Shown here: piece by piece, positions 28,753-36,700 of the stretch
Position numbering within the stretch: the stretch's first letter is position 1
Layout of the letters: every line of letters starts with the position of its first letter
DNA from: Speluncibacter jeojiensis
Lineage (GTDB): Bacteria; Actinomycetota; Actinomycetes; Mycobacteriales; Mycobacteriaceae
DNA length: 64,000 bases
Assembly: GCF_029589495.1 (NCBI RefSeq)
Contig: NZ_JAAIVF010000001.1
Location: 1,116,001 to 1,180,000, forward strand
Direction: 5' to 3'
The notes under the pieces: model-generated
The model's database searches: none
What the model was told of the DNA's origin: nothing
What the model saw: the letters and a program-made list of their open reading frames with translations, nothing else
Translations under genes and position numbers: made by a program

Positions 28753-29658
28753 TCACTGCTTCGAATCGGGGAACACTCGAGTCCAGTCGTCCCGCACGCT
28801 CACCGTCGTCCATCGTTCCGCGGCGGCGCGTTTGAGCGCGTCCTCGGCGCCGGTGTCGTAGGCGAACTCCCGGTCGGCGTCGTCGTGACGGATGATCAGT
28901 CGGAGCCCGTCTTCCCGGGCGAACTCGAGCATCGGCAGGTCGCCGTTCGCGTTGCCGCCCACCAGCAGCGGTCGCCGACCGATCCGACTCCAGATCCGTG
29001 CCGGCTTCTCGGGGCCGTCGTCGAGGAAGGCCATCGTGGAGGCGTACCGCAGAGCGCCGTCGGCGTAGGTGAGGCCGAGGCTGCTGCCGATGACCCGTTC
29101 CCTCGGTATGTCGTAGAGCATGTCCCCTGCCGGCCGCATGAAGTCGCGGTCGCCCCCGGAGGCGATGTAGGTGGTGAAGCCGTGCGCCTCCAGGTAGCGG
29201 AGCAACTCGATCATCGGCGCGTACACGCAGTCGGCGTAGGGCCGGCGCAGCAGCGGATGCATCCCGCTGTCCAGGAAATACTTCGCCAACGCCGAGTAGG
29301 ACTCCACCTCCTGCCCGGCAGACGCCTGCGCCACCGCCCCGGCCAGCACCTTCATGTCGGAGTCGTCTCCGGAGTAGTGCTTGTCGATCGCGGCCGACAG
29401 CCAGCCCAAATCTTTGTCGACGACCGCCTTGAACGGCTGCCGCAAACGCAGCGTCGGGTGGTGCGCTGCCATCCGCGCCCACTGCTCGAGCACGAACTGC
29501 ATCTGGATCTGCACGGGCTTCTCGGTCCACAGCGTTCCGTCGTTGTCGAACACCGCGACCCGCTCGTCCACCGGCACACCGCGCGATTCCACCCCGTCCA
29601 CGAAGTCGACTATCGCCGTCCGTGTTGCGGTGTCCCGCCAGGAGTTCAACGTCGTCAA
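28753..29658 (-). CDS. HAD superfamily hydrolase
   Basis: This protein of 301 residues has the haloacid dehalogenase motifs: VFDNDGTLW (motif I, with the two aspartates), IASGGDRDF (motif II) and GNANGDLPML (motif IV). It is similar in layout to phosphoserine phosphatase-type enzymes. It starts at a TTG (29658) that overlaps the preceding SulP stop as TTGA, so it depends on coupling. Its place between two SulP transporters suggests hydrolysis of a phosphorylated compound related to their substrate, but the substrate cannot be named. Confidence 0.85.
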   Translation of the reverse strand: MTTLNSWRDTATRTAIVDFVDGVESRGVPVDERVAVFDNDGTLWTEKPVQIQMQFVLEQWARMAAHHPTLRLRQPFKAVVDKDLGWLSAAIDKHYSGDDSDMKVLAGAVAQASAGQEVESYSALAKYFLDSGMHPLLRRPYADCVYAPMIELLRYLEAHGFTTYIASGGDRDFMRPAGDMLYDIPRERVIGSSLGLTYADGALRYASTMAFLDDGPEKPARIWSRIGRRPLLVGGNANGDLPMLEFAREDGLRLIIRHDDADREFAYDTGAEDALKRAAAERWTTVSVRDDWTRVFPDSKQ

Positions 29659-31352
29659 GGCTGTGTCCCTTCTGCGTCGGACGCGGCCGTCGCGTCCGTC
29701 ACCGTCGGATACACCCGGAAGCCGCCACTTCCCGCGCCCTCGAGCACATCTCGCACCTGCCCGATGTCACGCGCGATTCTCAGCTCGATTCCCTGGCGTT
29801 TCAGTGCATTCTGCAGTTCACCGAGCATCTGGGTGGCGCTGACGTCGATCGACGGCGTGGTCTCTGCGTCGAGCACCACGACACGTGTGCGGTCGGTGCA
29901 CATCGCTTCGATCTCCTTGCGGACGGCGTCGGAATTGGCGAAGTACAGTCCCGACTCGACCCGGACGACCACCGTCTCGTCGGACACCCGCGCGCCGGTA
30001 TGACGGTCGACGTCGACCCACGAACCGCCCAGATCACCCAACCGGGCCACGTGTGGACGCGACGACCGGTACAGCAGGAGCAACATCGACACGGCGATCC
30101 CGATCACCAGACCCGGCAGCGTGTCGAAGAACAGGACGCCGAGCATGGCGGCGACGGCGGCGAGGAAGTCCGCCCGGGCGGCGATCCCGTAGATGCTGCC
30201 GAGCCGGTTCGTCCACACCCGGTACAGCCGCCGCAGTGCCGCGACGTCGACGAGTTCGATCACCGCGGCGATCACCACCGCGGCGAGCGTCGCCTCCGGG
30301 AGTTTCTCGAACAACCCGGTGAGGAACAGCAGGGTGAGGATCGTCAGTACCGCGACCACGAGCCCACTGACTTGGGACTTGGCTCCCGCGCTGCCGTTGA
30401 CTGCCGTCTTCGACAGACTGCCGTTGACGACCATGCCGGAACACAGCCCGGCGCCGAGGTTCGCCGCGCCGAGCCCGACCAACTCCCGGTTGGGGTCCAC
30501 CTCGTAGCCGGCCTTGGCCGCATAGGTCTTCGCCGCTCCCAGGCCCTCTGCGAACCCGATCAACAGCACGCCGAAGGCGGGTCCCGCCAGGTCGTAGTAG
30601 TCGTGCCAGCTGCGTCCGTGCGGCAATCCGATCGATGGGAGGCCGGCGTCGATGTGCCCGACGATCTCCACCCCGTGCTGGTCGAGCGAGAGCACGCTGA
30701 CCGCGGCGATGCTCAGCAGCACCACGACGAGCGAGCCGGGGATCAGCGGCATCCACCGTTTGAGCAGCAGCACCAGCGCGAGGCTGATCGCGCCGATGAG
30801 CAAGGTGCGCCACTGCGTGTCGCCGAGGTGCCGGATCACTCCCCATGTCTGCTCGAAGAAGTCACCCTCGGACTTCTTGACGCCAAACAACTTCGGGACC
30901 TGGCCGATGATGATCGTCAACGCCAGACCGACGATGAATCCCTTCAGCACCGGCTCGGAGATGAACGACGCCGCGAAACCCAGCCGGCACAGTCCGGCCA
31001 GCAGTCCGGCGATGCCGGTCACGATGGCCAGCACCGCGGTGAGCGTGAGGTAGTGCCCGCCGTCCTGCCCGGCCACCGGCGCGATGATCGCCGCCGACAG
31101 CGCCGCGGTCGCCGACATCGGCCCCACCACCAGGTGCCGAGAACTGCCGGCCGCAGCGTAGAGCACCAGCGAGGGAACCGCGGCATACAGGCCGACGACC
31201 GGGGTGACCCCGGCGATGGTGGCGTAGGCGAGCGACTCCGGCACCAGCACTGCCCAGACAGTCAGCCCCGCGATGATGTCCGGCCGTAGCCATGAGGACT
31301 GATACCCCTGCAGCGAGGCAAAGATCCACCAGTTTCGCGCCTTCTCGGCCAC
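29655..31352 (-). CDS. SulP family anion transporter with STAS domain (3)
   Basis: This SulP transporter has about 565 residues and about 11 helices, with WLRPDIIAGLTVWAVLVPESLAYATIAGV at the front, NGSLSKTAVNGSAGAKS in the substrate loop and a STAS domain at the end (VVLDAETTPSIDVSATQ). GTG 31352 has AGGAAGG about 10 bases upstream and gives a normal N-terminus. The frame stays open to 31538 through the AI-2E remnant and a palindrome, so longer starts such as GTG 31415 are less likely. It is first in the SulP-HAD-SulP operon. Confidence 0.87.
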   Translation of the reverse strand: MAEKARNWWIFASLQGYQSSWLRPDIIAGLTVWAVLVPESLAYATIAGVTPVVGLYAAVPSLVLYAAAGSSRHLVVGPMSATAALSAAIIAPVAGQDGGHYLTLTAVLAIVTGIAGLLAGLCRLGFAASFISEPVLKGFIVGLALTIIIGQVPKLFGVKKSEGDFFEQTWGVIRHLGDTQWRTLLIGAISLALVLLLKRWMPLIPGSLVVVLLSIAAVSVLSLDQHGVEIVGHIDAGLPSIGLPHGRSWHDYYDLAGPAFGVLLIGFAEGLGAAKTYAAKAGYEVDPNRELVGLGAANLGAGLCSGMVVNGSLSKTAVNGSAGAKSQVSGLVVAVLTILTLLFLTGLFEKLPEATLAAVVIAAVIELVDVAALRRLYRVWTNRLGSIYGIAARADFLAAVAAMLGVLFFDTLPGLVIGIAVSMLLLLYRSSRPHVARLGDLGGSWVDVDRHTGARVSDETVVVRVESGLYFANSDAVRKEIEAMCTDRTRVVVLDAETTPSIDVSATQMLGELQNALKRQGIELRIARDIGQVRDVLEGAGSGGFRVYPTVTDATAASDAEGTQP

Positions 31353-31422
31353 CGCACCGGGTCCTTCCTGCGACCGTTTTCCACCAGAGGCGAAGTGTCG
31401 CACCCAGTCGCGCACCTCCGGC

Positions 31423-31439
31423 TCACCCGAAACGGGCGA
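31423..31439. promoter_or_regulatory. Putative regulon palindrome, SulP-HAD-SulP operon
   Basis: TCACCC-GAAAC-GGGCGA is a match with one change in the right arm. It lies 70 bases upstream of GTG 31352, which supports the shorter SulP start. Confidence 0.45.
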
Positions 31440-31484
31440 ACCACCGGCGTCCGCTACCGCTTCCTGCGGCGACTCGGGGCCCGA

Positions 31485-31832
31485 ATCGTCGCGGGTCGAT
31501 TTTCCACAGCAGGTCGTGGGCCTGCCCGGCGCCCACACCCCAACTGGTCAACTGACCGTGCAGACCGCTCAGCAGTTCCTGGGCCCTGTCGGTGTAGTTG
31601 GGCAGGATCGTGACCAGTTGCTCGATGGAGACGGCCAGAGCCAGCACCAGTCCGATGAGGATCGCGTTGACGGTGGCGATCGCGAGCGCCACAAAAAGAT
31701 GGGACCGAGCACGCTCGCGAACGCCTTCATCCCGGCGACGGAGACCACCGCTCCGGCGACACCCAGAACGACGATCAGCCCACTCGGCATCGCCCAACGC
31801 GTGTCGGATCTGTCCGCAGCCTCGGCGCTCAT
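31485..31832 (-). pseudogene. Truncated AI-2E family transporter (copy 2)
   Basis: The first 47 residues (MSAEAADRSD to VLGPIFL) align closely with copy 1 at 1220-2392. A deletion of about 30 codons with a frameshift follows. The sequence resumes in another frame at VNAILIGLVLALAVSIEQLVT and ends after KIDPRR, so two-thirds of the protein is missing. The SulP transcription unit begins where it stops. Together with the adjacent ClC gene this is a decayed duplicate of the 1.2-3.8 kb pair. Confidence 0.88.
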
Positions 31833-31867
31833 GCCGATGAGCGTGGCGCAATGTCGGCGTCCGCGGC

Positions 31868-31884
31868 TCTTCCGTGACGGATGA
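31868..31884. promoter_or_regulatory. Putative regulon palindrome, AI-2E/ClC copy 2
   Basis: TCTTCC-GTGAC-GGATGA has one mismatch in the left arm. It lies 36 bases from the ATG of the truncated AI-2E gene, the same distance as in copy 1, and 96 bases from the ClC GTG. Confidence 0.5.
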
Positions 31885-31979
31885 TATGGCACTCGCGGAC
31901 GCGGCTCACCCGCTTCGGGCGACGCGCCGGATCACCGGGCCGGCTTACCGTCGCCGTGACCGCATCCCCGGAGGTGAGT

Positions 31980-33269
31980 GTGACCACGACGCTTTCCCCT
32001 CCGCGCAGCACCCGTACCGTTGCGAAGCAGGCCATTCCCGCGTTGCTCGTCGGTGTCGGGTCCGCGCTGGTTCTCATCGCCGTGTCGGTGGTGGCGAACA
32101 AGATCGAGCACTTCCTGTGGAACTGGCTACCCGACGAATGCGGCCTGGCCGAGGACAACCGCTGGTGGATCTTCGGCACACTCACGGTCACCGGCATCTT
32201 GGTCGGACTGATCGTCTGGAAGATGTCCGGTCATGCCGGTCCCGATCCCGCAACCACCGGCCTGGTTGCGACGCCGCTCAAACCGCGGATCCTGCCGAGT
32301 CTCGCGCTCACACTGATCATCGGACTGGCCGGCGGCGTGAGCCTGGGACCGGAGAACCCGATTGTCGCGATCAACGTCGCGCTCGCCGTCTGGGTGCTCA
32401 GCAAGGCGTGGCCGAAGTTGCCCCCGATGTTCGGGCTCATGCTCGCCGCCGCCGGCACCATCGGTGCCATGTTCGGCACGCCGGTCGCCGCGGCGCTGCT
32501 GTTCACAGAGATGAAGGAGATGCACTCCGACGGCCAGCTGTGGGACAAGCTGTTCGGTCCGTTGGTCGCCGCTGGCTCCGGGTCACTCACGATGTACCTG
32601 CTGGCGAGTCCGGTTCTCTCGGTCAACGTCCCGGCCTACGGCACCCCGCACTGGATGGACCTGGTCAGCGCCACCGTGATCGGGATCGCCGCCATGCTGC
32701 TGGGGTTCGTGGCGCTCTACGCGTTCGAGCCCCTGCACTGGCTCTTCCACAAACTGCCCAACCCGTTCGTCGCGATCACACTCGGCGGTGTCGTCCTCGG
32801 CGTGCTGGGCGCGATCGGCGGCAAGATCACCCTGTTCAAGGGCCTCGACGAGATGAAGGAACTCGCCTCCACCGCAAGTCAACACACCACGCAGGGGCTG
32901 GTGTTGATCACCGTCGTCAAACTGGTGGCCCTCGTCGTCGCCGGTGCCTGCGGATTCCGCGGTGGCCGCATCTTCCCGGCGGTGTTCATCGGAGTGGGCG
33001 CGGGACTGGTGGCCACCAGCCTGTTCCCCAGCATCCCGGTCGGCCTGGCGATCGCCTCCGGAGTGCTCGCACTCGTCCTCGTCGTCTCCCGCGATGGCTG
33101 GCTGGCGCTGTTCATGGGCGCCACCGTGGTCGGTGACGTCAGTGTGCTGCCGGTGCTCTGCCTGGTCATCCTGCCGCTGTGGCTGCTGGTGGCTGCGCGC
33201 CCCGAAATGATCGTCAAACCCAAACCGAAACCCGACCCCCAGCCGACCGAGGAGACGGCCCCAGCATGA
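31980..33269 (+). CDS. ClC-type chloride channel / Cl-/H+ antiporter (copy 2)
   Basis: This ClC family protein has 429 residues and is clearly paralogous to 2561-3835 along its whole length: PALLVGVGSALVLIAVSVVAN at the start, GGVSLGPENPIVAINVA, CGFRGGRIFPAVFIG, and SRDGWLALFMGATVVGDVSVLPVLCL near the end. GTG 31980 has GGAGG 5 bases upstream; GTG 31974 is two codons earlier. Its stop overlaps the TRIC gene start as ATGA, so the two are co-translated. Copy 1 has no TRIC partner. Confidence 0.9.
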   Translation: MTTTLSPPRSTRTVAKQAIPALLVGVGSALVLIAVSVVANKIEHFLWNWLPDECGLAEDNRWWIFGTLTVTGILVGLIVWKMSGHAGPDPATTGLVATPLKPRILPSLALTLIIGLAGGVSLGPENPIVAINVALAVWVLSKAWPKLPPMFGLMLAAAGTIGAMFGTPVAAALLFTEMKEMHSDGQLWDKLFGPLVAAGSGSLTMYLLASPVLSVNVPAYGTPHWMDLVSATVIGIAAMLLGFVALYAFEPLHWLFHKLPNPFVAITLGGVVLGVLGAIGGKITLFKGLDEMKELASTASQHTTQGLVLITVVKLVALVVAGACGFRGGRIFPAVFIGVGAGLVATSLFPSIPVGLAIASGVLALVLVVSRDGWLALFMGATVVGDVSVLPVLCLVILPLWLLVAARPEMIVKPKPKPDPQPTEETAPA

Positions 33270-34057
33270 GCACCCTGATCACCGCCTTGACCACACCCGA
33301 CGTCGGCTTCGGCTCGTTCAAGTTCACGGGCGAGCACACGATGTTCGACCTGATCGCCGCCGGTACGAACGCGCTCAACGGCGCGCTGCTGGCGCGTCGG
33401 CCCGACCACTTCCGCAACTTCACGATCATCGGGATCATGCTGATGGCGCTGATCGGCGGGATCGGCGGCGGCGTCAGCCGGGACGTACTGCTGGGCGAAA
33501 TCCCTTCCGCGTTCACGAATTCGGCGTTCATCGTCTTGTGCCTCGTATGCGGACTCGTCGGCTACTGCGTCAGTTTCGCGAGAGGACAACTGTTCCGCGA
33601 GGGGCTGTTCCAGTTCATGACGTCACTGTCGCTGCCCTGGTATACGATCGTCGGCGTGTCGAAAGCGAGCGAGCACGACATCCCGGTGCTCGGTGCCATC
33701 GCGATCGGCGTCATCGGCCCGACGGCCGGCCGCTACATCATCGACGTCAGCTGCGGGGTCACCCCGAAACAGTTCATCCGCGGCGAACTGTTCGTCACCA
33801 CCGCAATCCTCACGTCCATCGCATGGTTGATCGCCGACGCCGCCGGGGCCGGTAATCTCTGGTCGGCATTGATCGCCTTCGCTTTCGGTTTCGCCTTCCG
33901 GCTCACCGCTCTGTACCGCGGCTGGGAGGAGCCACTGGCATCAGTCCCGAAGGGCGTGTATCTGCATGAGGACAAGCGGCCACTGCTGGGCCGCAAGCTC
34001 AAGGGCAAGTCCGAGACCGAGCTACGGATGCTGGGCCTGGATCCGGACCAGCACTGA
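33266..34057 (+). CDS. TRIC cation channel family protein
   Basis: This 263-residue membrane protein belongs to the prokaryotic TRIC family (UPF0126). Two repeats of three helices plus a seventh are visible, each with a glycine-rich loop: GIGGGVSRDVLLGE in the first and GPTAGRYIIDVSCG in the second. Homotrimers conduct monovalent cations. Coupling with the ClC gene (ATGA overlap) suggests that K+ and Cl- movement are balanced, for example in osmotic or membrane-potential stress. The C-terminal 50 residues are charged and cytoplasmic. Confidence 0.88.
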   Translation: MSTLITALTTPDVGFGSFKFTGEHTMFDLIAAGTNALNGALLARRPDHFRNFTIIGIMLMALIGGIGGGVSRDVLLGEIPSAFTNSAFIVLCLVCGLVGYCVSFARGQLFREGLFQFMTSLSLPWYTIVGVSKASEHDIPVLGAIAIGVIGPTAGRYIIDVSCGVTPKQFIRGELFVTTAILTSIAWLIADAAGAGNLWSALIAFAFGFAFRLTALYRGWEEPLASVPKGVYLHEDKRPLLGRKLKGKSETELRMLGLDPDQH

Positions 34058-34097
34058 CCGAACTCGGCAACCGAAACGGGACCGCTCCGACACGACT

Positions 34098-34114
34098 TCA
34101 CCTACGAAGGATGA
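34098..34114. promoter_or_regulatory. Putative regulon palindrome upstream of sulfatase 1
   Basis: TCACCT-ACGAA-GGATGA has one change in the left arm. It lies 65 bases upstream of the sulfatase GTG at 34180. Confidence 0.5.
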
Positions 34115-34179
34115 GGCGACGCGCACGCCAGGATCTCACGATGGACAGCGATCTGACCTCTTCGCGACAAGGAGCGATC

Positions 34180-36525
34180 GTGGCCAAGGAATTCAAGGGA
34201 TCCATCAAACTCGATGTCCGTGACTCCGTCGCGGACTGGGATGCTTTCCTCCCCGAGAAGCCGCCGCAGGGCGCTCCGAACGTACTGGTCGTGCTGTACG
34301 ACGACACCGGCCAGGCGTCGTGGTCGCCCTACGGCGGCCGGATCAACATGCCGACCATGGACCGGCTCGCCGAGAACGGCCTGACCTACACCCAGTGGCA
34401 CACGACCGCGCTGTGCTCGCCGACCCGCTCGACGTTCCTGACCGGCCGCAACCATCACCTCAACGGCTTCGCGACGATCTCCGAGTCGTCGACCGGGTAT
34501 CCCGGATACAACTCGCACATCCCGCCGTCGAACGCCACGATGGCGAACGTGCTGCGGGACGCGGGATGGGCGACGTTCTGGGTGGGCAAGAACCACAACG
34601 TCCCGATCGACGAGTGGACCGCGGGAGCGTCGAAGAAGAACTGGCCGCTCGCGCAGGGCTACGACCGCTTCTACGGGTTCATCGGCGGCGAGACCAACAA
34701 CTGGTACCCCTCGCTCGCCGAAGACAACCACTACATCGACCAGCCGTATACGCCGGAAGAGGGTTACCACCTCTCCAAGGACCTCGCGGACCAGGCGCTG
34801 AAGATGATCCGCGACGTCAAGCAGACCGAGCCGGAGAAGCCCTGGTACCTGTGGTTCTGCCCCGGCGCGAACCATGCGCCGCATCACGCTCCCGAGGAGT
34901 ACATCGCCAAGTACAAGGGCATGTTCGACGACGGCTACGAGGCCTACCGCGAGTGGGCGCTCGGCCGCATGGTCGAGAAGGGCATCCTCCCCGCGGACAC
35001 CGAACTCACGCCGTTGAACCCGATGCCGGAGGGAACCTTCTCCCCATCCGACGAGGTCCGCCCCTGGGCCGAGCTGAACGACGACGAGAAGCGCATGTTC
35101 TCGCGCATGGCAGAGGTGTTCGCCGGCTTCTCCGAGTACACCGACTCCCAGGTCGGCCGGATCGTCGACTACCTCGAGGAGTCCGGTCAGCTCGACAACA
35201 CGCTGATCATCTACTGCGCCGACAACGGAGCCTCCGGCGAGGGCAGCCCCAACGGTTCGGTGAACGAAGGCAAGATCTTCGGCGGCTACCCCGACGACGA
35301 GACACAGAACCTCACGATGGTCGACCAGCTCGGCAGCCCCGACACGTACAACCATTACCCGACGGGCTGGGCCGCGGCATTTTCGACGCCCTACAAGATG
35401 TTCAAGCGCTACACCTACCAGGGCGGAGTCTGCGACCCGCTGGTGATCCACTGGCCTGCCGGCATCAAGGCCAAGGGCGAGGTGCGCCACCAGTACCACC
35501 ACTCCACCGACATCGTGCCGACGATCCTCGAGGCGTGCGGCGTCGAGTTCCCCGACACGTACCACGGAGTCGAACAGACCCCGCTGTCCGGCGTGTCGAT
35601 GAAGTACTCCTTCGACGCACCGGCCGACGGGCCGACCACGAAGGAAACCCAGTACTACGAGATGTTCGGCCAGCGCGGCCTGTGGCACCGAGGTTGGAAG
35701 GCCGTCTCGATGCACGGCCCGGTGTCGGGCCTCAGCAACTTCGACAAGGACGAGTGGCAGCTGTACCACACCGACATCGACCGCGCCGAGGCTCACAACC
35801 TGGCCGCCGAACATCCCGGCAAGCTCGAGGAGCTCAAGTCGCTGTGGATGGCGGAGGCCAAGGCGAACAAGGTCCTGCCGCTCAACGACCTCCAGATCAT
35901 CGGCAACCCGAAGGACTACGAGACCTTCCTGACGATGGAGTTCCACCAGCCGGCACCGCCGAGCGGGCAGTACGTCTACTACCCCGGCACCAGTGAGGTC
36001 CCGGAACGGTCCTCCGCGAACGTGCACGGCGTGTCGTACAAGATCCTCGCCGAGGTCGATCTCACGGCGGATTCGCAGGGCGTGATCTTCGCGCAGGGTT
36101 CGCGGTTCGGTGGCCATTCACTGTTCATCAAGGAGGGTGTCGTCACCTACGCGTACAACTTCCTCGGCATCCCGCCGGAGGACCGCATCTCGGCACCGGT
36201 GCCGACGTCCGGCAAGCACATCATCGGCGTCGAGTTCACCAAGGAGTCGATGGGCAAGTACCGCGAGGGCGTCGGACCGCTGAAGCTGTACATCGACGAC
36301 AAGCAGGTCGCCGAGCAGCAGATCCGCACTGTGCTCGGCCATTTCTCGCTCTGCGGTGAGGGGCTGTGCATCGGCTACGACAGCGCCGACCCGGTGTCGG
36401 GCGCCTACCCCGAGCCGCGGTTCGAGTTCCGCGGCGGCGAGATCAAGCAGGTCGTCTTCGACATCGCCGACGACGGGTACGTCGACGTCGAAGCGCACCT
36501 CGCGGCGGCCATGTCGCGCGACTGA
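34180..36525 (+). CDS. Type I arylsulfatase (1)
   Basis: This 781-residue alkaline-phosphatase-fold sulfatase (PF00884) has the signature CSPTRSTFLTGR with Cys79, which must be converted to formylglycine. VLYDDTG holds the first metal-binding Asp pair, and YCADNGASGEG the later metal site. The last 250 residues form a beta-rich domain. No signal peptide is seen, so it is probably cytoplasmic. GTG 34180 has AAGGAG 5 bases upstream and aligns with the start of sulfatase 2. It cleaves a sulfate ester of unknown structure. No formylglycine-generating enzyme gene is in this window. Confidence 0.92.
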   Translation: MAKEFKGSIKLDVRDSVADWDAFLPEKPPQGAPNVLVVLYDDTGQASWSPYGGRINMPTMDRLAENGLTYTQWHTTALCSPTRSTFLTGRNHHLNGFATISESSTGYPGYNSHIPPSNATMANVLRDAGWATFWVGKNHNVPIDEWTAGASKKNWPLAQGYDRFYGFIGGETNNWYPSLAEDNHYIDQPYTPEEGYHLSKDLADQALKMIRDVKQTEPEKPWYLWFCPGANHAPHHAPEEYIAKYKGMFDDGYEAYREWALGRMVEKGILPADTELTPLNPMPEGTFSPSDEVRPWAELNDDEKRMFSRMAEVFAGFSEYTDSQVGRIVDYLEESGQLDNTLIIYCADNGASGEGSPNGSVNEGKIFGGYPDDETQNLTMVDQLGSPDTYNHYPTGWAAAFSTPYKMFKRYTYQGGVCDPLVIHWPAGIKAKGEVRHQYHHSTDIVPTILEACGVEFPDTYHGVEQTPLSGVSMKYSFDAPADGPTTKETQYYEMFGQRGLWHRGWKAVSMHGPVSGLSNFDKDEWQLYHTDIDRAEAHNLAAEHPGKLEELKSLWMAEAKANKVLPLNDLQIIGNPKDYETFLTMEFHQPAPPSGQYVYYPGTSEVPERSSANVHGVSYKILAEVDLTADSQGVIFAQGSRFGGHSLFIKEGVVTYAYNFLGIPPEDRISAPVPTSGKHIIGVEFTKESMGKYREGVGPLKLYIDDKQVAEQQIRTVLGHFSLCGEGLCIGYDSADPVSGAYPEPRFEFRGGEIKQVVFDIADDGYVDVEAHLAAAMSRD

Positions 36526-36535
36526 CGGGGGCTCC

Positions 36536-36573
36536 CGATCAACCCGCCGAGGATGCGCTCGGTGGGTTGATCG
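36536..36573 (+). terminator. Terminator-like hairpin after sulfatase 1
   Basis: A 16-bp stem (36536-36551 with 36558-36573, one G-U pair) with a 6-base loop starts 10 bases after the sulfatase 1 stop. No U-tract follows. It separates the two sulfatases, and the second has its own palindrome. Confidence 0.7.
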
Positions 36574-36611
36574 GTCTCCAGGGCCCTGAACCCGCGGTTT
36601 CCGGGCCACAT

Positions 36612-36628
36612 TCATCCCAATGGGGTGA
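36612..36628. promoter_or_regulatory. Putative regulon palindrome upstream of sulfatase 2
   Basis: TCATCC-CAATG-GGGTGA lies 72 bases upstream of the sulfatase 2 ATG. The arms differ by one T/C transition. Confidence 0.6.
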
Positions 36629-36700
36629 GGCCGAATGGTCCTTCCCGGCCGATGATCGGGTTGCCACCTCGAACACGGCATAGCTGAACTGGGAGGGTTG

